DNA from: Atkinsonella hypoxylon
Taxonomy: Eukaryota > Ascomycota > Sordariomycetes > Hypocreales > Clavicipitaceae
DNA: 64,000 nt
NCBI GenBank assembly: GCA_000729835.1
Contig: JFHB01000004.1
Coordinates: 248,001-312,000 of the forward strand
Reading direction: 5' to 3'
In this document: in pieces, positions 54,341 through 64,000 of the stretch
Numbering within the stretch: the first letter of the stretch is position 1
How the letters are laid out: each line of letters starts with the position of its first letter
Program-made: the position numbers and the translations under genes
Notes under the pieces: generated by a model
Told to the model about the DNA's origin: nothing
What the model saw: only the letters and a program-made list of their open reading frames with translations
The model's database searches: none

Positions 54341-55930
54341 ATGGATGGTTTTAGGGAGTATCCCCCAAATATGGCTCCTCAAGATACTCTCGTTGTTCGG
54401 CAGCAAGCAGAACCGGATCATGCTGTCGTTCAATACTCGGCCGATGATCTATCGAAACCCAAGGCTGGACCCTCAAATCCTTTCAAGGAGGACTCGACCA
54501 CTGCGAAGCGCAAAAATATTCTCACAGGTTACGCAGAGGAAACGTTTTTGAGCGAGCACACCTTTCGGACCAAACACAAAGCCGTAGAAAGACAAGGCGG
54601 TCCCGAACGAGAATATCGAAGTGCAGGAAGGATAAAAGAGGAATTTGCCAAGTTAAGAGCTTCCCGAGAGGCAAAAGGGGACGCCACGATCGCCGAAGGG
54701 CCTGGATCCTACGTTGGACCCTGGGCAAGGTACAATCGCTGTCAATTCGAGACGGTCCAAGAGGATGACCAGCTGGCCAGTGACGAGGAATACGAAGTCG
54801 TGGAAGAGGAGGCGGACGTAGTAGAGAGTGGGACGGTACTTCAAGCACCAGATGTTGCTATCTCCAGAAGGAAAGAAAGGGAAATGCTCGGCGATGAAAC
54901 GACAACGTTCCATGGCTCACATGAGTATGACTATCAAGGTCGATCATACATGCATGTCCCCCAAGACTTAGACATCGACCTTCGCAAAGAGCCGGGAAAC
55001 TCCACCAACTATATTCCGAAAAAGCAAATTCATTCTTGGAAAGATCATGCAATGGCTGTTACGGCACTAGAATTCTTCCCCGGATCAGGACACTTGTTGT
55101 TGTCTGCGAGCGCTGATGCGCAAGTCAAAATCCGCGACGTCTACCATGAAAGAGAGCTGTTACGCTCGTATTCGGGCCATTCAAAAGCAATTTCAGACAT
55201 CTGCTTCAATGCGTTAGGCACGCAGTTTCTATCTGCGTCATACGATCGAATGATGAAACTATGGGACACCGAAACTGGGGTATGCATCAACAAATTTACG
55301 ACAGGAAAGACACCACATGTGATCCAGTTTAATCCAGATCCTGAGCACGGAACAGAATTTCTGGCCGGTTTATCGGACAAGAAGATCGTCCAGTTTGACA
55401 CCCGGACGCCCAATGAAATTGTACAAGAATATGATCATCACCTCGCTGCCATAAACACAATCACTTTCGTGGATAACAATCGCCGCTTCATAACTACTTC
55501 AGACGATAAGTCTCTCCGTGCTTGGGATTACAATATACCTGTGCCCATCAAGTATATTGCAGAGCCTGACATGTATCCTATGACAAATGCAGCTCCTCAT
55601 CCAAGCGGGAAATATGTTGCTTTTCAAAGCTCTGACAATCAGATTCTGGTATATGGTGCAAACGACAAATTTCGGCAGAACAGAAAGAAGAGCTACCGCG
55701 GCCACAACAACGCGGGGCTGGCCATCGGGTTAGATTGCAGTCCTGATGGGCAATTCCTGGCCTCGGGCGACTCAGGTGGCTTTGTATGTTTTTGGGATTG
55801 GAAGACGTGTAAAATGTATCATAAGCTGAAAGCAGGGAACCAAGCTGTTACTTGCGTGAAATGGCACCCACAGGAGACCAGTAAGGTTGCATCTGCAGGA
55901 TTGGATGGAGAAATTCGATACTGGGACTGA
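54341..55930 (+). CDS. PRP17: Pre-mRNA splicing factor Prp17/Cdc40, WD40 repeats
   Basis: Prp17 acts in the second catalytic step of splicing. The exon shown encodes 529 residues from the ATG at 54341 (MDGFREYPPNMAPQDTLVVR). The N-terminal third has the family block ADDLSKPKAGPSNPFK, ILTGYAEETFLSEHTFRTKH and GPWARY. Seven WD repeats follow from about residue 235 (IHSWKDHAMAVTALEFFPGS) to the last residues DGEIRYWD. The N-terminus is shorter than in most relatives, and the ATG lies inside a sequence resembling a branch point and acceptor (CTAAT...TTTTAG at 54337-54354), so an upstream exon may exist; I could not identify it. Confidence 0.92.
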   Translation: MDGFREYPPNMAPQDTLVVRQQAEPDHAVVQYSADDLSKPKAGPSNPFKEDSTTAKRKNILTGYAEETFLSEHTFRTKHKAVERQGGPEREYRSAGRIKEEFAKLRASREAKGDATIAEGPGSYVGPWARYNRCQFETVQEDDQLASDEEYEVVEEEADVVESGTVLQAPDVAISRRKEREMLGDETTTFHGSHEYDYQGRSYMHVPQDLDIDLRKEPGNSTNYIPKKQIHSWKDHAMAVTALEFFPGSGHLLLSASADAQVKIRDVYHERELLRSYSGHSKAISDICFNALGTQFLSASYDRMMKLWDTETGVCINKFTTGKTPHVIQFNPDPEHGTEFLAGLSDKKIVQFDTRTPNEIVQEYDHHLAAINTITFVDNNRRFITTSDDKSLRAWDYNIPVPIKYIAEPDMYPMTNAAPHPSGKYVAFQSSDNQILVYGANDKFRQNRKKSYRGHNNAGLAIGLDCSPDGQFLASGDSGGFVCFWDWKTCKMYHKLKAGNQAVTCVKWHPQETSKVASAGLDGEIRYWD

Positions 55931-58409
55931 TAAAATCAACTTCGTACTTTATGGCGAGGCGTTGGATCGCAATGGCTCGATAACAAGTTAGCTTCTGTAT
56001 TTTGCTATGATTTGCTCTGTCGTGAAAATGATCGATCACCGACAAATAAGCCATCTTCATAAGTTACGGAACTGTAGCTTCAATTGAAGTTGCTTTGAAC
56101 TACGAGTGAGGCTCTTTCGCCTCAGAAGTTTGACTGATGTACCATAGAATCGATAACAGAGTGAGTCATCTCGGCGGCTGCAAAAGTTGTCGTTTCGCCA
56201 GTTGTCTCACAGAAAAGTGCCACTTCCACCACGTCGCCACCTAATCACGTTCAAAACTTCCGAGCCACGTCAAATTGATTATAGTTCCCTCAAAGACCAG
56301 CCCTCGAGCTCGGGAGTCCCCGCAGCTGTTATTGTATATCAACCGTGTATCCTTGTCAACTGAGATAGAGTCATGATTCTGGCGCGAAAGCCGGATCCAG
56401 TATATCTATGTCTACGCTTATATAGATTCTGGTTTCTGCGACACGATATCGAATGGCGTCGGTCACGTACTGAATGCCAAGGAGGTCGATTTCAGGGCCG
56501 TTACGATTTGGGGACTAGATCGACTGTCTTCTTCAGGTCTTGACTGGTTGGACTAACGGAATTCTGATTGGCGAATTCAAGATAAGGTTCTATTGGTTTT
56601 AGTTAACCGCAGGAGCCGAGGGAACGAGGCACAAAACGGAAGAACTGGTTGAGACCAAACGACCTTTTCGTTCGTGAGCATCATGTCAATACGTGCCATG
56701 ACTCAAAGCCACTGAAATTCGTGACTCGATGACGAAGGTTTGGAGAGAAGTAAAAGCTCGTACAAAAGCATAGTTGAGATACAACCCTATAGGTTAATAT
56801 AGTTAGTCTAGGACATAAACCCAATGTAGAAGCTCAAAGACATATGAATGAGAATTGCTTACTTAGCACTTCTGGATCCCAGGTATCTACTGAACAGAAA
56901 ATATTACTCCAAAACTCGCCAATATGACCTATAAAGAGGCTACACCTGCAATACATAAATGAGAGACATACCTATGTGATTGTCAAGATGGATGATAGAT
57001 ATTTTGCCCCATCGCTGATATGTTGACCGCAACACGGGTTGAATTGTCGTATGATCACCTTCCAGCATCAATATCCTTGGCCTGGATACCTTGTTTTCGC
57101 TGGTAGATTGATATGAGGAAATCGTTCGAGCCGAATACTGGTCTTGCTCATACGAGCATGCAGCAAAGGCCTTGCAAATCTGAACTGACACGGCCTGCAA
57201 GAACTTGCAACATCACAGCTGGTACATTTAAGATAACTTGCGACCTTGGCGGAATTCAGATAAAAAGTCACTTGTAGCTGAGTACGTCAGAATATTAGCA
57301 ACCTATGTCCATGCTCACTTAGAATCGCATTGGTTATAGTCCTATAATCCTCACTCAACCGGCCGTCGTCAACTCACTTCGAATTACAGTTCCTTCAAAT
57401 CAACTCCAGATCATGTCTCGAAAAGCAAGCCTTTGCTGATGTTACATCGAACCAATCGACGAGTCCGACCGGCGGAACATGTCATACCATCTGGGAGGGA
57501 CATGATGCGTTCATTCCGCTATTTATCCAGCAAGTGAAGACCTAACTCTCCGAGCACTACCGTTATCAATTGCACTGGAAAGACGGATCTCGGACCCAAA
57601 GAAGCTTCAGGCTGAAAGCATGGGTTTACTCGCGGTTTCACTTGCAATTCACCATCAGATAGCCGCTCATGATCGTCTTTGGTCGTTGGTGTGAATTTGA
57701 TCTGGCCTCGAGACCAGAGGATAGATAGGTATGGGCATCAAGGACAGTTGCCCAAAACTCCGTTCGATTTCTCTTCTATCGCTGAGCCTGACAGATGGAT
57801 AACCGGAGGCTTGAGATAAAGGGCATATGCGAGCAGCCGAGCCTATGGCTATTACTTTTACATGGACTAGACAACTCCTGGAACAGCTTTGTGGAATTTT
57901 TGGCTGCGACTTTCAAGGTATCATGTTGCCAATGTAAATATAACACAGTGACTCGCGACAATAGCGATCGTACCAGCATATGAAAGAACAGCAGATGGAG
58001 CCGGGTCGATATATATAGATCTGCATTTTCCGTTGACTTGCCAAACCTAGGCAATCGTAGCGTTGTCTTGTTTGACGCCTTTTGGATATAACTTATCGGA
58101 AACGCTGGTCAGTGTCAGGTTTACAAGCATGAGAAGCTGCCGCATCCATAGTATAACCCGATCTCGGCAGTAGTCGTGAAATAACGCAAGGCGGGTAGAG
58201 TTGTCTGTCCTCATGGAGAGGAGGGAGAGCATAGATCAAGAAGAAATGATAAAGTACGTGAGAGTTCATCTCAGCTGAACCGACACCTCTCAAAGCAGAA
58301 GGTTAGCATTTACAGTAGTATTGCAACAACTATCTCGTCGAATGAATGGCTCACACTGTATTCCAATTCCTTGGAGAATTTAGGCGTTATTGTGACCGTT
58401 GATCAGCTT

Positions 58410-58754
58410 TCACCTTCTGATGGACTTTGTGCCGCGAAACTCTGCCACAATTACGCTGACCAAAAAGATGATTACAAGCCCAGCTGTGATTACGGATGAA
58501 AGAAGAATCTGTGGAATAACATCCGCTCGTCTTTCGGTCTATTGCGTCTTAAGTTAGTTGTTAAAGATACAGCTGCCACATACCCCGGTTCTAGATATAC
58601 TCGGGTCGGTGACGTCGGTGCATTTTTCGACCTCTACTAGTACCACCAAAGCTGGGATTACAATAAAGTGGAAAAGCGCCTGAGATTCATAGTTCTGCTG
58701 ATGAGAGCGGGCGAATAATGCTGGCAAGGGATTTTTGAGGAACGATGCTAGCAA
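58410..58754 (-). CDS. Possible small spliced membrane protein (unrecognised)
   Basis: An open frame ending inside a 45-nt intron candidate (58583-58539, GTATGT donor, ACTAACTTA branch, CAATAG acceptor) joins in phase to RRADVIPQILLSSVITAGLV and then IIFLVSVIVAEFRGTKSIRR. The first exon contains ALFHFIVIPALVVLVEVEKC. Two hydrophobic segments and a well-formed intron argue for a real gene or its relic. The frame has no ATG; a TTG stands at 58754 and an acceptor-like TGCTAG precedes it, so the true start would lie upstream. The family is unknown. Confidence 0.3.
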
Positions 58755-59296
58755 GAGTCACGGAGGAAAGCTTTAGTCGATCTCGGCGAGACGGCGTCCT
58801 CAGAATATTTAGCATCAATGGTTTGTGGACAACGGCGCTCCAGGCCCAAGCGCTGAGGCTAAAAAGCCCAGTCTGTTTGTGAGGTTTATCAGGGAAGGCG
58901 TAGGGAGCGCAGCTTTCGGCTTCGCCTCTATGTAATGAGAACGTCCGGTGCAGTCACTAGTCCTGTAAATGCTTCTTATTAAATCGGCCGGCTATTAGTC
59001 AATAAAAATCAAAGTATTGTAATGTTAAGGCTTATAGTTGTAGTGTTAACGACTTAAAAGTATAGAAATTAAGCGGTGAGATTCTACTGTATAAGGAGAT
59101 AAGCAAAGCTAGCTTACAAGCTATTGAAAGCAAAAAATCCGAGCCTAGGATTACAAAGCCAGCTTGTAAGTAAAGCTCGTCGCAGGCGGCCCCCAGCAGG
59201 GCTCCTAGAGGGCCCTGAGAGGGAAATTAAGAAGAATAAATCCTTACTATTATATTATTATTATACTGTTATTATACAAGAGAGAAGGAGGGAGAA

Positions 59297-59350
59297 GATA
59301 CTATAGAGAGAGGAGATACTACAGAGAGAAGAGATACTACAGAGAGAGGA
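59297..59350. repeat. 18-bp purine-rich tandem repeat, three copies
   Basis: The unit GATACTAYAGAGAGARGA starts at 59297, 59315 and 59333, with a degenerate fourth start (GATGCT) at 59358. The whole tract from 59275 to 59357 is strongly purine-biased on the plus strand. Confidence 0.85.
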
Positions 59351-60940
59351 GGGAGGAGATGCTATATTATACCATAACGGAAGTAGATTAATTATTCATC
59401 CGAAGGAGTCCGCCACTTTCCCTGCGCTTATGATGCCGAATTCTTCGGCAGGCATACGGGTCTTGTAAAGTCTCCTGGGTTGTTGTCTGTGCCATAATTT
59501 CCAGACCTTTCCCTTTTCGCACGTTTCTTCACCATTCCTTTGGGTAGAACAGCAGTGTAAAGCCACATGCGGTATCGGTCGAATATCATAGGCGAAAGGC
59601 ACAAGGCACCCTAAGACTCCTTCAAGAACATGCTATGATGAACATACATCATTCGAAGCGAGCCAGTCATCCAGATAGCCTGGCATGGCGCTTTGACTAT
59701 GCTTCCGTGGAGTCCCTAGCTTAGCACAGGATGACCATATAGTTATAATATAACCCCTGAATGATTTTACAAATCTACTTGCAGGGGTAGTTTCAGCCAA
59801 TTGGATGTTAGCTTAGAAATTAATGTTCTTGCTCCACGGAAGAGCAGTTTACCCCACTATCTAAGCCACATAGTTTTTTAGGCAGCCACCCTCTCAATTT
59901 TGCTGATATTTGACACCTGATCAGACTTTCTCTCCACGACTACGCACCAAATTTACATACAAACGCAGGAATGCAGCCGTCAGCAAATGCCAATGCGCAG
60001 CACTAATACATGACATGTCATTCAAGCTGCATTACGAGTTCACTCTTCGCTGGTTGGCTTCCTCATCACCAACCAATACAACACCTCTTGTTTGATGTCT
60101 ACCACTCCACCTCTGAGCGCCCATTCCCTACTCCTGCTTCATTCCTTGTGCCATGCTCTTTCTTCCTGGTTCACCTTGTTGCGTTGGTGTGATTTCTCCA
60201 ACACAACTAGCGGTATTCTGGGATGCCACCGACTTATGTTCTCTTGTCCCGTTGAACAAGCCAAATATGACCTACCCATGTTCTCACAACTTACAATCGA
60301 TGATGGCGATGCAGGCATGCAGGTAGAAGGGCCCGCCCGCATGATTAGGCGTGGTCTTCACTCAGCGACGAGCACGAGGAGGGCAGGCCATGTTAGTGAG
60401 AGTCTGAGGACATTCATAGTCCCAAGCCCTAGAACCAATTCTCTCCTCTATGTACGTCTTGCATTCAAACCAGTGTCGCTGTCTTGATCACGCCCACAGT
60501 TTGAACTGAACCGAACCTGTCTCAGCTCTTGCCCTTCGAAACAAGAGGCGAAGGAGGCTTACCGTTATCTTCTCGTCGTCTTCCAAGCGAACCGCCCCTT
60601 GTTGCCCATGTCTTTTTGTCTCTTGGATGTCCTGCAGTGACATATTTAATTCTGGCCTCCTTCTTTGGGACAAGTCTTCAAACGCAATTAAAGCCCGACC
60701 AACATTGGTTATAAATGCGTGCTTGGCATCTGTTATTCAAGGCTTCCTTGCTGCACAAACTCAGCCTGCAGTTGAGGCTGCCACAGGGACCAGCTCATCT
60801 GTTCCTGTCCCATTACACGGTACTCACCTCAAAACTATTCTCATCACGCTCACGGTATCATCGATAGGAGTAATCTCGTCTATCTTTGCTTCGAATTCTG
60901 AGCCTTGTGCTCTGGCAAGATCCTTATGCCAGAGGCGAAA

Positions 60941-61584
60941 ATGATGATGACCAAAGACTCTATGAATCAGAGTTTTTCAGCGTCGTCTGATGCACGACAG
61001 ACATCGAAGCCTCTCTGGTCCGTTTCTACAAATACACCGTCTTTATTCGAGCAACTTCCTCGCGAGCTTTAGCAAATAATCTTTGCTCAATTAGACTACC
61101 AAATTCTCATCCGTCTTTCGAGTGTGAACCGATACTTTCAGAGAATCATTGATCCCCAACGAATGGCCAGCGTTGCCGACAAAGTTCAATTCGTCATGAG
61201 GGCTGCGAAGGACTTCCCACAGCACCGGCTTAGTGAAATGGCTGATGACTATTGTCCCGGAAATTTTAATGTTACATTTGTTACCGCGTATTATCACCAG
61301 ACAAATTCGACACGCTTCAACCTCAAACTGCCTTCCTGGATTTGCACCGCTATGTTGTTCGTTGTAGAGAGCCTGACCTCAGGAGTGACATGATGGTCAT
61401 GCTACGCCGTTTCTGCATCGAATACGGCGTCAAAGAAGGTATTTATGCGCCATTTGACTGTATGACGACAAGAACTGGCAGAGATCTTTGGATTTGCAAT
61501 TGTAGGAAAGTGTGGTCAAAGCCCGGCTGTCTGCGGTGTCCCGATTGTCGCAGAGATTGTCCTTTACGACCGAGAAGAAAATAA
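60941..61584 (+). pseudogene. Degenerate F-box protein gene
   Basis: From the ATG at 60941 the frame reads an N-terminal leader and then an F-box-like segment SLFEQLPREL, with TAG at 61070 where Gln is expected, then QIIFAQLDYQILIRLSSVNR. The frame continues to CPGNF near 61263 and then shifts by one base to CYICYRVLSPDKFDTLQPQ, MVMLRRFCIEYGVKEGIYAP and a Cys-rich end (WICNCRKVW; GCLRCPDCRRDCPLRP) closing at 61584. Restoring a single missing base after TTT at 61268 would rejoin the two parts. The combination of F-box and C-terminal Cys pairs is seen in fungal F-box proteins. One nonsense change and one frameshift make it dead as it stands. Confidence 0.72.
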
Positions 61585-62051
61585 ATTATGTGAAGAGATG
61601 GTTTCGTTTGTTCCCAGAAAAATATTCGCGTACGTGGCAGGAACTCACAGGGTCAAACGTAGAAAGTGGTATTCGATCATCCGGAAGGACCCCCTGGGTA
61701 TGGCATGAGTGACACAGGCGGCCAGTGTTTCTACTGGTTGAAGACAGCATTTGGCGAGATTCTCGTCATCGGGAAGTTAGGGGACATTGGCACGATGGCA
61801 ATAGCTCAGCAATATTGTCTTATCTATAGGCACAATACTGGCATCAACGCGGAAGTATCTTGGACTCGCTGTGAAGGCATATCGGGCACACGGTACTGTG
61901 TTTCGAACCAAGTCCTACTGCAACAACGGAGGCACATTTCGAAGTTGTCCTGAAGCGGCAGAGTCAAAGCTTATTGTGCAGGATTCATCGTAGGCCAGCA
62001 TTTGAGTGTTTGATGGAGGACCATTGTGGTTCCTTGCAGACATAGCATTAA

Positions 62052-62709
62052 TTGCTGGGATTGAACCAAACTGTATCCCATCTAAAACCTCGTTTTGCGC
62101 CAACCTATACTAATGACAAAGTAGGAAGAGCACAGCAGCTGAGCTCTATTCCACTAAATCTAGAGGGAACATACTTGCATTATGACGCTAGCCTTGATTT
62201 TCGCGACTTGAATTTTGAATATAATAATGGGGATTTGAGCCAGAGAACTGTCAGGGCACTTATTCTTGTGTTGTGAATGGTATTTCACTTGTATCTTGAT
62301 TTTGACGATATTTTTTGCGTGCTGGAGAAGATGAAGCATCTTTCTCCTGAGCTCATAGACCGCCAATTTACTGCACACCCAGATTGCAAGGAAATCGTAC
62401 CAGATCTAACCATCAGCAGCGAGGGTCTAACCCTTGCCTATCGTCAGCCTTCTCTGGATTGTCACCGAGGCATCAATATTTTGTTATTTTCTGAAATCTC
62501 GTCACGAACTTAGGCAGGTTTTGATCATAATACTTCTGACTCGTTCAATCTACCAAAAGTTCGCACACAAGGTGAATTATAGGCAATCTTCCGCAAAAGT
62601 CCACTGCGGCCTATCTCTCCTGATTCACATCACACCCTCCCTTTCATACCACCGCAACACCCTTGAATCTGAGAAATTTTGCTCCACTTCCTCAAAATTC
62701 GCAAGGTAG
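62052..62709 (+). pseudogene. Decayed ORF series of unknown family
   Basis: Two frames joined only by one TGA at 62274-62276 read protein-like (LDFRDLNFEYNNGDLSQRTV, stop, MVFHLYLDFDDIFCVLEKMK then HLSPELIDRQFTAHPDCKEI). A third piece follows in another frame (HITPSLSYHRNTLESEKFCS). Codon pattern and amphipathic spacing suggest the remains of one gene broken by a stop and at least one frameshift. I do not recognise the family. It adjoins the F-box pseudogene and the SET gene. Confidence 0.3.
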
Positions 62710-62719
62710 TGTTGCTGCG

Positions 62720-63716
62720 ATGAACGTTATTACCCTCGGACTTTTACATTCTAAGCACCACAATATGGACCAATTTACGGATACAGAGCCAATTCCTGAC
62801 CGGCTAGTTCAGAATGAGGTCACTAGTACACGCGAGGTAAGTTTGAGGGATCACTCAGAATGCCTACCTAAACTGACTAAAAGAGAAAAATAAGTGTCAA
62901 TATAAAAGCGATATTTTAGGCGACAAAGATGTCGCAAAGGAGATTAGCCCAAATGCGGCAGAAATTGAAGAGTTGTGCGACGCAAGTCTCGATCTCGACC
63001 TGAACAATTCTCATTCATATGGGCTCGATCAAGATTTCACAGTTTTAGAGAAGACATCAAGTGAAAAGTTCGAGAATGACTTCTTCAGGGTAGATAAATC
63101 CCAAACAGCTGGGCGAGCTGCGATTGCCATTAGAGACCTCAAGAGAGGAGATATCATCCTGCGAGAAAAGCCTCTATTCACAGCTGGAAATGTCAGCGGC
63201 GTCTTCGAGGCGTTTACAAAACTTACAGAGCACGATCAAGACATCGCCTTACGACTTTGGGCAAATCCACATGTCAAGCTTGGCACACCCAAGATACTGG
63301 CAATATGGAATACAAACTGGTAAGTTGAATAGCATAGTGCATGATCCCTAAATGCATGCGGAACGCACTCTCCTCCATACTCATGTCTTGTCGATTTTTC
63401 TTCTTTTCGAGTAATTCTTACAATCTGCAGTTTCGAAACTACAGATACGGAAGCAGGCTTGTTTCCAGTGGCATCCCGTTTCAACCATGCTTGCCATCCT
63501 TCCCAAAATACGGGATTCTTCTTCGACCACAAAGCAGGATATTTAGTGCTCTTTATTCGAGCAGAACATGTTTCGGCAGGCGAAGAACTTACTATCTCGT
63601 ACGGGATCGACAGAACACCACACGACCTGTTTTTTATCTATGGGTTTCAATGTCGATGTCGAGTTTGTAGTGACTCAAATGATGACTTGGCTAGTGTCTT
63701 TCGTCCCCGGTGGTAA
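62720..63716 (+). CDS. SET-domain protein (SMYD/SET5-like lysine methyltransferase), 5' model uncertain
   Basis: Exon pieces 62920-63319 and 63431-63716 encode a SET domain: AGRAAIAIRDLKRGDIILRE at the start, SRFNHACHPSQNTGFFFD with the NH-C core, GEELTISYG, and the post-SET cysteines CRCRVC. The 111-nt intron (63320-63430, GTAAGT...CTGCAG) is convincing. The 5' end is not: an exon from ATG 62720 or 62765 joins in frame only if a poor donor (GTACAC at 62826) is used, while the consensus donor GTAAGT at 62837 throws the frame into a stop. The protein is short (about 250-265 residues) and ends soon after the post-SET cysteines. It could be a truncated or dying gene. Confidence 0.6.
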
Positions 63717-64000
63717 CCCATCTTCATTTCATTTTCAGGACATCATGACCCATTTTGGTCTCACCCAGCTTCAAGAAGGCGCCCATAAAACGTTCTGGTA
63801 ATCATAGTTTTAATTCGAAGATTGGCTTGAGCAGGATGACAAGCGCCATAATATATTTTGCAGCACGATTTGAGCGATGTGATCACACAGTCTGGCAAGG
63901 CAAACTGGAGTTGGCCCGTGAGAAAGAAAATGATGTTTCATGTGGGACTTTCTTTTCTTGATTCGTCCGAAATTTTATTATCTAAAGCACATGACATTTG
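63717..64000. other. Right-edge flank
   Basis: The last 284 nt follow the SET frame. A possible intron acceptor TTTTCAG at 63732-63738 could extend the SET gene, but none of the three phases gives a long continuation. Nothing else is seen. Confidence 0.3.

Larger units (their letters stand above)
55931..60940. other. Gene-poor region of about 5 kb
   Basis: I find no secure gene here. Frames are short and without family resemblance. There are one weak spliced candidate at 58410-58754, an 18-bp purine-rich tandem repeat at 59297-59350 and an AT-rich block around 58980-59100. Frames at 60092-60487 and 60627-60944 are open but unrecognised and probably belong to the decayed block that follows. 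Confidence 0.5.

Noticed and set aside
60627..60944. Possible Mpv17-like fragment (LLWDKSSNAIKARPTLVINA)
   Set aside because: Only a vague resemblance over about 30 residues; nothing downstream supports it.
1..64000. Search for CRISPR arrays, bacterial operons, a secondary-metabolite cluster or viral insertions
   Set aside because: None is visible: genes are eukaryotic with introns, no polyketide or peptide synthase modules occur and no regularly spaced direct repeats are found.

Overview
The window is nuclear DNA of a filamentous ascomycete (Pezizomycotina). Nearly every gene is split by short introns of about 49-174 nt with GT...AG ends and CTAAC/CTGAC-type branch points, and the gene set (VPS45, MMM1, RCE1, LYS12, ERV14, BNA4, PRP17, yapsin-like protease) is fungal. 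Several spacers carry the TACCTAGGTACC-type palindromic words often seen in Sordariomycete intergenic DNA, so Sordariomycetes, perhaps Hypocreales, is my best guess; the species cannot be read from the sequence.

Layout. 0-11 kb: 3' end of a Q/S-rich protein, cardiolipin synthase (CRD1), mitochondrial tRNA-modification protein MTO1, VPS45 and MMM1 sharing a divergent promoter, and the CAAX protease RCE1. 11-13.7 kb: a long spacer with TACCTAGG words. 13.7-28.7 kb: a Ser-rich membrane protein, the MBOAT acyltransferase ALE1, GDP-mannose transporter VRG4, an AVT3/4-like vacuolar amino-acid transporter, a small predicted N-myristoylated protein, the ribosome-assembly GTPase NOG2 (its 341-nt intron holds a convincing H/ACA snoRNA of the snR191 type), and mitoribosomal protein mS26 (PET123). 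29-36 kb: an ADP1-like ABCG transporter, then an AT-rich accessory patch with a MITE, a second inverted-repeat element and a dead aminotransferase gene. 36-46 kb: aspartic protease, mitochondrial EF-G (MEF1), homoisocitrate dehydrogenase (LYS12), and a long disordered conserved fungal protein. 46-56 kb: mitoribosomal uS8, kynurenine 3-monooxygenase (BNA4), methionine aminopeptidase 1, ERV14 and PRP17. 56-64 kb: a gene-poor region with a purine-rich tandem repeat, decayed ORFs including an F-box pseudogene, and a SET-domain gene near the right edge.

The genes do not form a biosynthetic cluster, but many serve mitochondria (CRD1, MTO1, MMM1, mS26, MEF1, LYS12, uS8m, BNA4) and several serve the secretory or endomembrane system (VPS45, VRG4, ERV14, ALE1, RCE1). 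The least expected sequence signals are the NOG2 intronic snoRNA, a 42-nt copy of a LYS12 coding segment stranded 20 kb away in the VRG4/AVT spacer, and frame-preserving introns at sensitive sites of RCE1 and ALE1. Exon borders were worked out by eye from splice motifs, frame continuity and family conservation; all quoted models give whole numbers of codons.
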